From Formicarius rufipectus (taxonomy: Eukaryota; Chordata; Aves; Passeriformes; Formicariidae): 64,000 bases of DNA. Below, piece after piece: positions 11,901 through 24,243 of the stretch. The position numbers and the translations under genes are program-made. How positions within the stretch are numbered: position 1 is the first letter of the stretch; every line of letters begins with the position of its first letter. The DNA is taken from the NCBI GenBank assembly GCA_013399695.1, contig VXAU01004018.1, forward strand, positions 248,001 to 312,000, read 5' to 3'. The notes under the pieces were generated by a model that saw only the letters and a list, made by a program, of their open reading frames with translations, had not been told where the DNA came from and ran no database searches.

Positions 11901-14089
11901 AGTTCTCTTTCCTATTAAGGAGGAAATACTAATTAATCACCTCCTGGGAGTCTGCTGTTTTCAAAATCATTTGCAGCAGGTTAACAGTAACTGAACAGCA
12001 AAGCTTAATCCTTGAAATTTGTCACTCAAATGGAAAGCAAAAATTTAGAACATCATCATGGCAAAAAGCTAATGTACAGAACAATGGACAGGTATATGCA
12101 ATACATAAAAAATGCTGGTTTCTGGAAGCAAACCTAAGAAAGGCCTTTTTCAATCATTGCACAATCTTTTTTGCTTTCCTCATCCAACGCAAGCCAACGA
12201 TTGGGAAACACTCATACCAAGGGAGACACCTAAAGCCAGACAATCATTAAGCATGACACTGGGCGTGCCTTCATTAGAGTGCTAAGGTGTGTGAGAGTCT
12301 CATTTAGAGAAAGATATAAGATAGCAGTTTGTCTGTAAAACAGCAAAGCCCTCACCACAATGCTTGTCTAGGGATGGTCAGGTGAGCACTCAGGCTCCAC
12401 ATGCAATCTCCTTCATCCCTCTCTCACCATCATACCACGCTGTAAAGCCAGCCCGTTTCTAGTCACTACAAGACTTTCTACTAGTGATCACATCAAGATC
12501 CAGAACTAGGACACTGCAAGACAGATAGTGAGTTCCCAGTCAGAATAGGTATTGCATAAAGACAGTCTTTAAGATCTGGGCTCTTTTGACAAAAGTTGGT
12601 TTTGTGGTTCATTCTTTAGGATGCTACATGCCAGCTGTTCTACAAAATATCCACGTAAGTGAAAAGCACTGCTTCAAAGGGAACAGCTTGAGAGAAAGGT
12701 AAGCAAGTGGCCTTGGATTTAAGCAGCATGAGGCTGGAGAGTAGGCATCGGTAAAGTGCAGGCATCAGCTGAACCAACCTTGTGGTAACATAAACATGAG
12801 AAAAGGCAACTTCCCCTGCCTACGTGTTTTTGTTGTTGTTATACATGTACAGCAACAAATCACACTTTAATCCACACACACGTTAAGTTGACAAAACAGC
12901 TTTCCACCAGTGATTAATACATTGCAAAGTCAACTCCACCACCAGTTAAGCTTTAGAAGGAAGCTACTACATTTCAGCGTGCATGTGTTTGTTGTGTTTG
13001 ACAGGAACTAGAAGCTAAGCTAAGTCCATGGGACTAACAGTATTTGCATGAGCATTTTCAACAATCTGCAGTTCAGGAAGATAGACAAAAGCAGTGTTGG
13101 CTCCCACAATTACAAATTTATACAAGCCTAATCCATACAACCTGTTCAATGGAGACTAAGACCGCTGTAAAACTGTCTTATATAAGTCATGTTGCAACTG
13201 CGTCTTTGTTTTCAGTGTTGAGACAATTAGTGTAAACAGTCAAACCTTACCTTAATTCCTTTTGTAATTCCATTTTTCTTACAGATTCCACTTTTTAAGA
13301 GGTTATTCTGTTTCTGATGATGATGATGTAGATGTCCATTGCAGACAGCACTGGGATTAGCCATCTGTTTAAATTAGTCAGATTCTCAGTTCTTAAGGGT
13401 GTCTCAGGTCTTTCTACTGTAAAAAGACAGTAGGATGAGAAGATAAAGTTCTTGGTTATGGCCTGAAAGGTATCCAACTGGTCCGTCAGGATTTTCCAGG
13501 ATGAGTGGAGGACCTATCTTTTGCAATATCTTCAAAACGTAAAACTTTCTTTCATACACCTTCAGCCCCAGCAAGCTAGAATGCAAAATACATGGCAGGA
13601 GGTGTGCTCTTAAAATCTCTGAAAAATACTGCTCATTGCTGGCTATTGCATGAACACGGCTCCTGTGAGTCAACAAGGCTGCTGCAGCTATCAAGAAGTG
13701 GGTGGATTCAGAGGCGGAGACACTTAAAGACACATTACCTCTTAAATACCTCCCAGTGCAGAAATATTATGTTTGCTTTCTCCGAATTACACTAAACGTG
13801 GAGCCACGTTACTCCATTTGAACTAACAAAATGGTATGAAAATTAAAACAGAGGAATCTTTAAAATTACATGGTTCATCTTGCTAAGAATGTATTAGCTG
13901 AAAGAAAGTAGTATTGCAGTGAGTTGAACAGAAACTCTTCTTATATAGGAAGTGTTATAAACACAGTATTAACCCTGCAAAGAAATGGAAAGTGTTTTAG
14001 TACTAAAATGACAATTTATCTAGAGGTAGAAACAATGTATTTAGCCCTATCCTTCAGACACATGCAGGGTTATTCACTAGAGTGAACTG
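8982..14089. other. Long non-coding stretch
   Basis: AT-rich sequence without a recognised gene. It includes a T run at about 9354-9366, a short (TGA)n run at 13316-13329 and many open frames under 110 codons. The longest is on the minus strand at 13404-13733, with no recognisable domain and no convincing splice sites. I see no transposon family here. Confidence 0.5.
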
Positions 14090-14230
14090 TCCCTTTAAAC
14101 TCAGTTTGGCCAGTAGTGGGATTAATGGCATACTATTATAATTAATGAGAAGTGGGTTTTATAAAGCTAATTAATGTAATTTCAAAACAAGTCAGGATTT
14201 AATCACATGTCAAACTACCAAGGAGGACTA
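14090..14230. promoter_or_regulatory. AT-rich block dense in homeodomain-type cores, possible conserved non-coding element
   Basis: Within about 120 bases there are repeated TAAT/ATTA cores, including AATTAATG twice, together with GGATTA and TTTAATCACATG. This clustering and the lack of any open frame resemble vertebrate conserved non-coding enhancers. The call rests on composition alone. Whether it is conserved across birds cannot be seen from one sequence. Confidence 0.2.
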
Positions 14231-15149
14231 ACATACATCCTTTCTTTTAAAGAATTTGTTTATTGATTGTGGAGATACATATACTGTATTTGCTGAACCA
14301 AATTGTTATGTTTGAGATTTTATTGACAAAACATAGAGGCATCTCTGGCAGCATTTAATAGACTTTCTTCCTTCCAAAATAATTAAAAGTGGTATGGAGA
14401 CAGATTATAGGAATGCTATATTGTAATTTCTATCATCAAAAACAGGATGAAAGGCTGGTAAAATGGAAATGTTGAAATACTTCAATTAGAAAAAACTACT
14501 ATGCCATCTTGGAAATGAAATGTAAGGGATCTATAGAAGAAACAGCCTACAACTTGGGTTTGTGGAATGCAGGAGTTTAAATGACAAGTGAAGCACTGTT
14601 AAAGCACACAGGGAAACACTGCTTTGGTTTTGAAAACTTGTCTTAGACACATATTAAATTGCTAAAATGTATTTTCCTCTTCAAAGTGTTTTGCAAAGTG
14701 AGATAGTTTCAGTGTGCTGGAAAACTTTTGATCCTTGCTTAAGAGAGATCTAAACTGATCTGTCTTTAAAAGAAAGATCTGTATATCTTTCCTTCTTCAT
14801 TTCCCCTCGATTCATAGCATCCAGAGATTTCCACTAAAGAGCTGTAGAAATCCTCCAGGATACACTATAGAATAGCACAACTTAAAAACCAGCCCATCCT
14901 TAACTAGATTTTGGTTTTATATTATTGGAAAGAACTTTTACTTATGTATTTCAATTAATATGACAATAGTAGTTTGAGTCAAGAAAATATTCTCCTAACT
15001 GACTAAAATGACACAGAAACAGCAAACACCAAAAATGTTTTGCTTCACAATTGCACCAGATTCACCACTAGAATTCAGATTTCCAGAGTTTTGTCTTTTT
15101 GGTGCTTCTCCTAGGCAAGAATGCCTCATTTCTGTATGAACCAGTCTTA

Positions 15150-15260
15150 TTTAGGCTTCATTAAGGAATCTATAAGGATAACTCAATTACAAACGAATTG
15201 TGAATGTTTGGTGACAAAATCAATTGTTGGTCTTAAAGGGTTAAGAGTTCATATTTGCAT
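15150..15260. promoter_or_regulatory. Possible conserved non-coding element
   Basis: A low-complexity-free AT-rich stretch with ATTACAAACGAATTGTGAA and CAATTGTTGG motifs and an octamer-like ATTTGCAT at 15253-15260. It does not encode an open frame and does not match any repeat I know. Regulatory function is only inferred from composition. Confidence 0.15.
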
Positions 15261-16124
15261 GGAAAAGATGAGACTAAGTTGAAGATAAACCAGAAGCAGG
15301 CAGGAAGAATGGTTAGTAATATTTCCCTGTATCCTCATGACCTGCGGCATGCTGATAAATGGAACAAGGTCACATAAGGCATTTGTTCTGCACTGTTACC
15401 ACCTTCCCACCAAGAAGCTTTCTCAGTTGGGAATGATGTCATTGATAATCACAGCAAATCAAACATCTGTAAAACACGCTCTCTGCTCACTCAGTTGCTG
15501 ATCATCTTCACTCTGCTGTCATAAAAGTATGACAGGAACACTTACCAGAGCAGTGTTCTTCCCACGCTCCAGCCAGAACCTCTGCCAGATGTGCTTCCCA
15601 ACAGGCTCAGCACCTTCCAGGGAACAAGTGGTATAATTAACTTCTCATATATGTCTTACATTTTTTTCCAATTAGGTTCATGAGGAAGGTGGAATCTCCA
15701 CTTAGATAACAGTTCAGATAATGCAAATTCTGTCACTAGTCCTAGGCACTAGGTCTGCACTTGTCACTTGTTTCAAGGCCTGTGAAATACCAGTGTCCTT
15801 GCATGAATAAAATAGTGAATTAAATATGTTATATTAATTTTTGTTTTCAATGTCTACAACATTTAAGACGACAAACAAATAGCACTTTAAAAAATAATCA
15901 CATTGAAGTATGAGTTTTAAATGAGCAATTAAAAATCCACTCAGAGAAGACCATTCTTTGGGTATCTGCTAACCATGGTCTAAAAGCCAGTGCTCACAAA
16001 AAAAATATCACTAGAGCCTGAGTAAAATTCCTGTCCTGATACCATCCAGAGCAAAAGATTTATAGAAGGGAGGAGTCTGGCCAATGACAGAGAAATGATC
16101 TGTAAACAGAATGTAGTATTTATC

Positions 16125-16127
<3 letters not shown>

Positions 16128-16159
<32 letters not shown>
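16128..16159. repeat. Poly(A) run of 32 bases
   Basis: An uninterrupted A run on the plus strand, ended by TAAATTG. No AATAAA signal lies just upstream and no spliced coding sequence precedes it, so it does not look like the tail of a processed pseudogene. It is simply a mononucleotide repeat and likely length-polymorphic. Confidence 0.95.
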
Positions 16160-16161
<2 letters not shown>

Positions 16162-17032
16162 AATTGAATTTTGTCCTTCAAAACTTCATCTTACTTAAAG
16201 ACACCTCTTACTCATGTTTCTATATACATATCTGTCATGCTACTGGTTACCTGCACCTAAATCTATCCCTCACAAACATGAGAGTCTGTGCTGCCTGGAC
16301 ACTGGAGGAAGGACTCAATAATTGTGTACTTTGCAACACCAAAACCACCACTAGGAATACCCTGTTTATTTTTACCATTCTGGGAAGTGGGAGAAAAAAA
16401 ATATACTATGCTGACTGTACAAGAACTATGTGTATTTAACTGCAGGGGACACCAGTCCTACTGAGATTAAATGTGCACTTCTCTTTAGTGGCTTTGAGCA
16501 CTGGTCACCCTTCATCCATTGGTAGGAAGATGGTGAATTTCTTAGGTTGCTGGCAGACCACACACCATGTTCTACAAAGATGCTAGTAAAGTTTGCAAGA
16601 CGTGACTACAATTCCTATAAATCTGTAGGAAAACCACCAAAGAATTCCGGGGTTTTAGGTTTTATTCTTTGCTTTGTCATTATCCTGTTAACACCATTGG
16701 ATTTTCTCTAACGCACCTCTTGAAATCAGGATAAAAGGGTTCAAATCCTTTGTAAATGCTCTGAGACAAATTGCTGAGGAGCATGGTGCAAAAGTGAAGT
16801 AAAATACAGGCAGTTAATTAACCAAGATTTAACAAAGCAGAGAGAAAAAGGAGGGTTAGGACTCTGTCTAAGCAGTCTCCCAGTGTTTGAAGAAAATCAC
16901 TTTTCTGTTATTCACTTCCCTTTGCTATATAGGACAGGTTAAAAGGCTGATGCACTCACAAAATGGGGACAAAAACATCTAACCTTCCATTAGACTTTTG
17001 TCCAAGGCAGACATGTAGTGTCATTGGAGTGG
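16160..17032. other. Non-coding stretch
   Basis: Unique-looking AT-rich sequence. The plus-strand open frame crossing the poly(A) run encodes a lysine homopolymer and is an artefact of the repeat. Confidence 0.5.
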
Positions 17033-17102
17033 CCACAATGCACCCATTTATAATAGCAATACTGGATCCACAACACCCCCATTTATAACAGCAGTGCTGG
17101 AT
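17033..17102. repeat. 35-bp tandem duplication, two copies
   Basis: Bases 17033-17067 and 17068-17102 align without gaps and differ at 6 of 35 positions, five of them transitions. Both copies carry CCCATTTATAA in the middle and end in CTGGAT. This is an exact-period local duplication that has since drifted mainly by transitions, suggesting moderate age and no selection for a protein frame. Confidence 0.85.
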
Positions 17103-18799
17103 TACCTACCAATAAAAAAGTAGATGTGGCAAGAAAGCATGAGAACTCATCCCCATAAAACCATCATGTCATAAACCAGAAGGATTTTGCAGTATTCCTA
17201 CTCACCCCAGACTACATTTAGTTAAGGCACAGATCTGAAATAGTCTTGCAATCTTGTTGCAAGACATAATTTCAGTTCATGACAGATACACGTTTAAATG
17301 TCACTTGAAACAATAAGGACCTATACAATGACATCAGGTAGTTTTATGCTGTTTTCACTGGACAGACACCAAACAGGAGCTGAAAAACCTGGGAGCCCTA
17401 GTCTATTCCTTTGTTAAAAGTCAAGATTCTAATAATGTTTAAATTGGCAGCAAAGCATACCCCAGAGTGGAGAATACAGTAAAAAATCCTTCTGGGTCTT
17501 CCAATCTCTTCTCTTACAACACAAATCCCCCTTATAAATTCTTTGTACCATTGATGACTTATTTTTATAGTTAATATATGTAGACACATGGGTGTTAGAG
17601 GCAATTCCTACCTCAGATATCTAAATGACTTCACTATAACAACACCAGTGAGGCTGAAATAAATGAACTAATATGGAGACACCATAACAACAAAGTAACA
17701 TGAACTGCAGCAAGTACCAGACATCAGCTGGTCAGTCATCCCCAGGGGTGTCTTTTGAGACTCATCCACATTTCACCAGCACTGGCTGGAGGCTAAATTT
17801 CCTAAATGCCCATGTGGAAGACCTTCTAATCCATGTTTGCTTCTTAAACCCTATCCAGCCAATACATATGTGGGAATGAGCAGGGATATGCCACAACACC
17901 TGGACATAAAAATGCACCCCAATGGCCTTGCACAACTTGAAGGATATACAAAATGCTTTGATATTGGTCAGTGAATACTCTAGGGCACCTCAGAACCATG
18001 GCACAGGTGGATGCACACAAGGAGCATTGAAATAGGGAGAGCATGGAACAACAGGCAGGGCTCCTCTGTGTCTGGCAGGTCCATCCCCTGCAGAGCCCTG
18101 GGGCTGGCCTGGCTGCCTCCTGCCACCTCTGCACCTTCTGGTTCTTTCCCAAAGTACAGGAAGATGACAGGACAATGGTTGAAAGCAATAAGCCTATAAA
18201 GATACTGTTACCCAGGTTTCTTAAGCAATATTACCAGAACTAGTTCTCTGATTATATCCAGATGTCACTAAGCTGTGAGTATTCATAATATTAGGAATTT
18301 ATTGGGATTTTTAAATATATATATGATTGATATATGATACACATATCTGATTGGGAATCTGTACCTAACCCCTGAATGCTTGTAGCTCTCAGCACTTTGA
18401 TGTCCCTGCAAGAATTAAGACTTTATAAATTGCACAACTGATACAGCACTGTCCTTATTTTATGATAAAAAAATAAAATATGTCTGGCTAGAATTAGACA
18501 AAACCAGCAGTAATACAAAAAATGGCTCAAAGACCAAAAGAATAACAGTACATCAACTAAGAGCCTGCTGCAGAAATCCAGCAGTAAGCACAAGAAAACC
18601 TGCTGCTCTAGCTTCTTCCAAGTACAACTATCATGCCGTTAACGCATTCTTAGCTGGAAACTTATCATCAAGTGGAATCTGCAATTCTTACTCCTTAAAT
18701 AAAAACTTCCTCAGTGAAGTCAATAGAGCTACTTAGCCAAGCCAAAGGCTAAAAAACCCCATTAAAAGTACCAGGTAGAGGCAAAATTTCATGTGACAT
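17103..18799. other. Non-coding stretch
   Basis: No supported gene. A moderately GC-richer part near 18000-18180 is open on both strands for about 60-115 codons, without a recognisable domain. An AT-dinucleotide-rich patch lies at about 18311-18352. Confidence 0.5.
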
Positions 18800-18948
18800 T
18801 TTTCCGCTGACCTTTCTCAGCAGCCATGTGACCTCTGTAGCTATCCAAGGCTGACTTCAGTCTACTTTTGTGAGACCTCCTGCCAGTCATACTAATTTGT
18901 TTGCTGAGCTTCATAATTTGCAATGAGCCAGTGTTGTATTGTCATTGT

Positions 18949-19062
18949 TTCCAGTTGTTGATGTGATGAATGGAGCACAGACAGCTCTGTGCCATCTGCT
19001 CCTTCTCTGTGTCATCACCACATCAATTCAGACAAGTCATTCTTAGCTCCAAACAACTGGAA
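18949..19062. repeat. Nested imperfect inverted repeat (long hairpin)
   Basis: The outer arms TTCCAGTTGTT (18949-18959) and AACAACTGGAA (19052-19062) are perfectly complementary over 11 bases. Inside them GATGTG (18960-18965) pairs with CACATC (19019-19024), and GTGATGA (18963-18969) can alternatively pair with TCATCAC (19012-19018). At the centre GCACAGA (18975-18981) pairs with TCTGTGC (18986-18992) across a 4-base loop. The 3' arm has an unpaired insert of about 25 bases (19027-19051). It could be an eroded palindromic transposon, a structured RNA, or a conserved element rich in symmetrical sites. The large bulge makes a canonical microRNA precursor unlikely. Confidence 0.5.
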
Positions 19063-19534
19063 TATTAAGGCAACTGATACTTAACCAGGTAGACAAATCT
19101 CTTTAGTATTGCTAATAAAAATGAACAAAACAGACATAGCTTTAAGCTATGCTCAGTGATGAAATTTCAGGCTCTGAACAGGAAATTATGAAGTCATTTC
19201 ACACAAAACTTAGAAGTTATTGCTTATTGTTCTTGGAATGTAAATGTTCAGTGCTTTCAGAAGCATGAGATTTACGCAGGCCCAGATGAGAATTAGTAAT
19301 GCTTAGCTGGGAAAAAAAAAAAAAGGCAACATTGCAAGGTATCCCAATTTTTAATCTAACAAGTGGCTCCGTTTTGCAATTTTTACTCATTCAGTGAAGC
19401 ACTTAATTGAATTAGAGCCAGTGAGGTCAACAACCCTACTCATCCAAGTAGTAGTTATGCTTCAAACCCTTTTTATTAGCATTACTAAGCTTAGTGAAAT
19501 GATACAAGAGGTTATTTGCCTCCCCCATTGCCAG

Positions 19535-19691
19535 TGAACAAATTATGTCAAGACATGACACTGAACTGGATTATTTTGTTAAATGTGACTCCATACACGG
19601 GCTCTCTGCAGTCCTATTTCCTGCTGTCATTTCTGTAGTTTTGTTATTAATAATTTCAGTTCTGTCCATCTTATACCTTAGGGAAATACAG
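19535..19691 (+). other. Exon-like segment encoding a single hydrophobic helix
   Basis: A plausible acceptor (TTTGCCTCCCCCATTGCCAG ending at 19534) is followed by 52 open codons. The translation has a polar N-terminal part with one Cys (VKCDSIHG), then an uninterrupted hydrophobic run (AVLFPAVISVVLLLIISVLS) and a short basic tail (YLREIQ). The layout fits a transmembrane exon of a single-pass protein. The donor is poor (CAG/GTCAAT), and a longer frame would run into an A/C-rich simple repeat. T-rich DNA often encodes hydrophobic runs by chance, so support is weak. Confidence 0.15.
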
Positions 19692-19697
19692 GTCAAT

Positions 19698-19742
19698 AGA
19701 AAAAAAAACCAAAACAAAACAACAAACAAAACCCCAAAACCT
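19698..19742. repeat. A/C-rich low-complexity tract
   Basis: A run of A with interspersed C and CC/CCCC clusters, of the (CAAA)n/(CAAAA)n type common in bird introns. It is similar in character to the tract at 59180-59265. Confidence 0.8.
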
Positions 19743-22700
19743 TTATTTATTGCCAGTTGTTATGGTAAAGAACTGGTAGCTAGGCTGTCATTCATTTCAC
19801 TTATGACACTTTGGTTGACATTGGTTGTTTTTAGCCTATAATGTCAAACTGATAGGAGAAACCAAAATATTTTTCAGTCTACCAACTTACTATAAATATT
19901 CAACAGCTTTTCCAGATCCATTTTTTTTTTTTAAATCTATTTTTCTCTTGTGCAGAATTTCTTTTGACTATTGTGAGTTTTGCTCCACCTACAGCTTGGC
20001 AGGCTAAACTGTATTTCTGTTTTTAGCAGACATAGCTGCAATTCTTTCTGAGTTTCATGCCTCACCGAAGTCAGTGGAGCTCTGAAGAGGCACCTAGGGT
20101 CAGATGGGAGACTGAAAGGCTGAGTAAGAATTTAAAATTCATCCTAGAAATTGTTGCCAAATACAATGCAGGAAGGGCAACATTACTAAATTATCCCAAC
20201 AATTTTTAAAATCCACAAGGTTCTGAGAGAGTGTTTTCTGAAATTGGTTTAAGACATTTAACCATACTGTACAATTTTCAATACAGAATAAAGTGTTATT
20301 CCTTACTTGGAGTTACTTGTATTTAAGATTGAGTGTACAAGCCTGAAACACCCTGGATTTATTACAGAAGCTTTAGGAACACATTTTTGTATTCCAAAAA
20401 CATGGTATTGCCATGTTTCAAGAGCCAGGTCTCCAAGAGTTCAGCTCAAAGCTGCTGCATGTAGCATAAAATAAAATAATTTGAAGGTTTCCCAGACCAG
20501 CAGGTCCTATTCAACCCATTAGCTTCAGTCATAAGACTTTCATTAAACCCACTCATGTTTATGATTGGGGTCTTTTAACTCACATGCCAAGACACAGAAA
20601 ACTAAAGCTTCTTTCTTGTGGTGTTTGTTCATTTTTATATTCCACTTAATCTCTAATTTTAGTATTTCACAAGATAAGCTTGACAGAAAAGAACTGGAAA
20701 CAAAGGCCACTTTTTTCCCAGCCTCTATTGTTCTCTCTTGAAACAAATGCCTATGTCAAACAAAGCTGCATATTTGATATCACTGGAGAAGGCCAGGTAA
20801 ATCAGAACTTAGAGGACTTTTAGGCAGGTCTCATTCCACTCTCCAGCTATTGATCCTTGGCCTGGGAGATGACTATTGCAGCTACATTTAGCAGCCTACT
20901 TCTTGCAGGGGATTTCAAAGCAACCTTTTCTGCACATGAGACTATAACCCAGGATAGAGGGCCTCTGCTGCTTCAATTTTATTCATTAAGTGATCAGCTA
21001 CAACTTGCTCTGAGACTGGTGCCTGTCCTTCAGCTGCAGCACTTTCTCTGTGGCTAAGAGACATCAGTCCTTTACCTGGAGTAGCTTTTTCCTCACCTGC
21101 TGTGCACTGTGCTGGCAAACAGCAGCTGATGTCATAGACTGACTGCAGCATTAATGTTTCTCTGCAAAAGGTGTCCTTCTCCTCTTTTTATGTGCAAAAA
21201 AATGAGGTGACTCAAGACTTGTGACTGAGATAGGCAAAAACTGAATACTCAGCAGGAAAGACTCTGCCAAGGTTTCCAGTGCTTGAGCTGGTTCCCTGCC
21301 ATTCTCATCCATGGGATAGACCTATTCCTGGTACCACTCCAGGTCCTTGTACTATGGCCCATGGCTGGATCCCCCACTCCAGTCTCACCATGGCAAAGGC
21401 AGTGCTGGTGGAAAGTCTTCATCTGGCCCAGCTGATGGTCCAGAGCTCCAGCTTGTCCCCTTTGCTGTGGGCCTGGATGTTGTACTCCCACCATTCTGTG
21501 GAGAATGGAGGAGAATCACCCCCAGCAGGGTGGGAGGAAGCTTAAAAGATTCTGTTTCCATATAAAACGGGTGTAGGGAGGAAAGGGATGGAGCAGAGCT
21601 TGAGAACTGTTGGGAGAAATTCTTGAGACTGGGGTTTACCACTGTGTTTCTGGTAAAGAAATACCAGGAAAAATCCCTTACTCCTCCTTTCCTTCCCACA
21701 GCAACTGCCATGATTCAAACTCCAGCTTTTGTCAGTTCTAGCAGCTGATTTGGTTGTTCCTCCCCCTCGTCAACAGGAGAATTTCAGAATTCTAATATTG
21801 GTTCTAACCCTTTAAATCACAGTGAAGATCACATATTTATCATTAGATTTCTGAAGTCAGGAGACACACCTAATCATGAGATTCAAGATTAAAATCCTTA
21901 CATTTCATATTAATACAATTTTACTCAGAAAGTTTGGCACTCTCCTAGTCCAAAACCTTGGTTCTCTATTAGTGATCTGAGCTTGACTAAAGGACCTCTC
22001 AAGAAAATACTCCAACATAACCAGAATTGCTCAACAGTGGAAAATGTAATACTTTCGCAACATGCTTCTTGTTACCCAGGTCTAGATTTTGATGTTTAAG
22101 ACAAAGGGACGAACACACACAATCAGCAGTTCTGTGTAGAAACAAAATCTAGAGAAGAAACCAAAAGAATCCCCTGCAGTGAGTCATGGCCTTCTCTTTA
22201 AGAAGACACATGTGGCTCTCCAGGGCTCCGTTCACTCCAGGCACTCTGTCCAGATTAAGATTTAAACCTGGGTCTAACTAGGCCTAATCTAAATTTGCTT
22301 GTATTCTTACTACCTTAATTCACTGTCTTCCTGAAACTTTATAGGAAAGTTAGATATCCACACTGACCTCAAACACAAGAAATTTCAGATCAAATCCACC
22401 TTTCACATATGCTTAGGGCAATAATTTAATTAACTTCAGGAAGCAGTGCAATTAAAGATTTCAAATAGTATAGAACAGCAAGAAAGTAATCTGCATATTT
22501 CCTCTTTCCCACATAGTCAGACTTGTCAGTGGACTTCACAAGAACTCAAATCACTGTTCATTATCATGACCTTTTGATTACACAGAACACCTTTAACTTC
22601 AGTCTTTTTGTCAAACTGGTCACTTCCAGAACATCAAAGCTTTTCTTTCAAACATCCCTACCTTCTTACAGGTCCATATTGGATATTTCCAATCAAATCA

Positions 22701-23322
22701 ATACAGGTGTTCACAGTGTAAAGATAAGGCTGAGAATAAGTATTTATAATATACAGCAAAATTCCTCACCATTGTTATAACATTTCTCAAATGATGATTA
22801 CAATGTGGTGACAGTTTGGATTCTAGGGAATCTTCTTTCCAGGGTTGTCACAGCCTTCCTAAGACCTCCAGCATATCTCTGTCACTCAGCATCGCTGTCA
22901 GTGAAATACAAGTTGTTTTGCAATCCTGTAATGGTACAAGACAGGTAATTATTACTGTGTGAACACCAGTAAGAAGCAAAGACTTCTGGGTTAACAGTAG
23001 CTGATGTGGCACAAAAAATCAGGATTCTGCCTCATTTAGTCTTTGTTCACAGCTCACAGCGTATGTGATAATGTTTGATCTGTATTTTATCTGACACTGG
23101 TATTTCCCAAATCATTCACCAGGACTATGAAGGTTTTCTGGTCAGTTCAAAGCTGGTTCTCTTAATCTGTATTTACTGGACTCACATTTGAGCTTGATTC
23201 TGGCTATTCCCTCACTCAGCATTGCCAGCTGGCACAATTTGATCAATACTCATGGCATTTAATGTTTTTTCCTGCAGCCCCAGCTCCTGGAGCAATGGGA
23301 CTTTGTGAGATTAACTTCATAC
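19743..23322. other. Non-coding stretch
   Basis: No supported gene. The block 21270-21720 is GC-richer than its surroundings and open on both strands (72-108 codons), with a TATAAAA-like motif near 21563. I see no domain or splice structure that would decide strand or function. The rest is AT-rich, with no repeat family recognised. Confidence 0.45.
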
Positions 23323-23337
23323 TTTTTTTTTTTTTTT
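23323..23337. repeat. Poly(T) run of 15 bases
   Basis: Mononucleotide repeat with no adjoining retrotransposed sequence recognised. Confidence 0.9.
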
Positions 23338-24215
23338 ATTTTAAATGACAGTATAGGAACACTTGAGTTAGTGCTTTGTTGTGTTTACATAGGGTCCTCT
23401 ACAGGCACAAAGGCAACAACACAGTGTCTAATGGAAAGCTGAGATTTTCAGATGATAAATGGCTGTGGGAACTAGGCTTCAAGATAAACAATCAATATAG
23501 TGAGATCCACGAAGCCTTTGCAATTCTGGCTGTGCAGCATTTTGTGGTATTTATTATCCTCTGAGACAGAGTTTCAGTGTTTCAATAAAATCAACTTAAT
23601 AAATTGCATTTTTAATTTTCAACTGACTTTCTATACTTGAATTTTATTTTCATAGCATAGTTACAGATAAGAAGCAGTCTATGTTATTATTTATGCTGTC
23701 CAGGGAATGAAAAATCATATTTCATAGAATTTTTCTGTGTTTCAATATTTCTTTTGGGTCAAACACAAAACTGTTTACAAAGATTTTTTTCCTAAACACT
23801 TAGACTCATTCCAGTTATTCTAGTTATCTTTTTTTCTTTTTCTTTTTTTTTTTTACTTTTTGAATTTGCCTCTAGAGGGCAAAGATCCCATAACTGCCAT
23901 AACTGATAGACCGTTTTCATAGTGGGAGACAGAAGTTCAAATTCAGCCTCTGCCAGATTCATAACAGAGATTCTCAGCCCCTTTCTGCAGCAGGGACCTA
24001 AACCACTAGATTCACTGTCTTTCTTTCACTCTCCCACCTTATGGCCAAATAAAATTTTATTCACATTCCTTTAGGGAAATATTTTCAGTGACACAGATGT
24101 AGAAAGATATAGAAATAAGTATTGGTTTGGGAAAATAAATTCTGATCTTCCTGAACCTTTTTTTTTTGGTCAGAGTTTTGTTTATACTTTCCCTGTTTAG
24201 TGGTTTATGGCATGT

Positions 24216-24243
24216 TTTTGTTTGTTTGTTTGTTTGTTTTTTT
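24216..24243. repeat. (TTTG)n simple repeat
   Basis: Five near-perfect TTTG units run into a short T tract. It is a tetranucleotide microsatellite, and the Lys/Gln/Thr-rich minus-strand open frame across it is an artefact. Confidence 0.9.

Noticed and set aside
13404..13733. 109-codon minus-strand frame as an exon
   Set aside because: The translation is somewhat protein-like, but I found no convincing acceptor or donor and no family.
16128..16159. Processed pseudogene tail
   Set aside because: No coding remnant, AATAAA signal or target-site duplication is visible upstream.
16095..16439. Plus-strand open frame crossing the poly(A) run
   Set aside because: It exists only because the 32-base A run translates as lysines.
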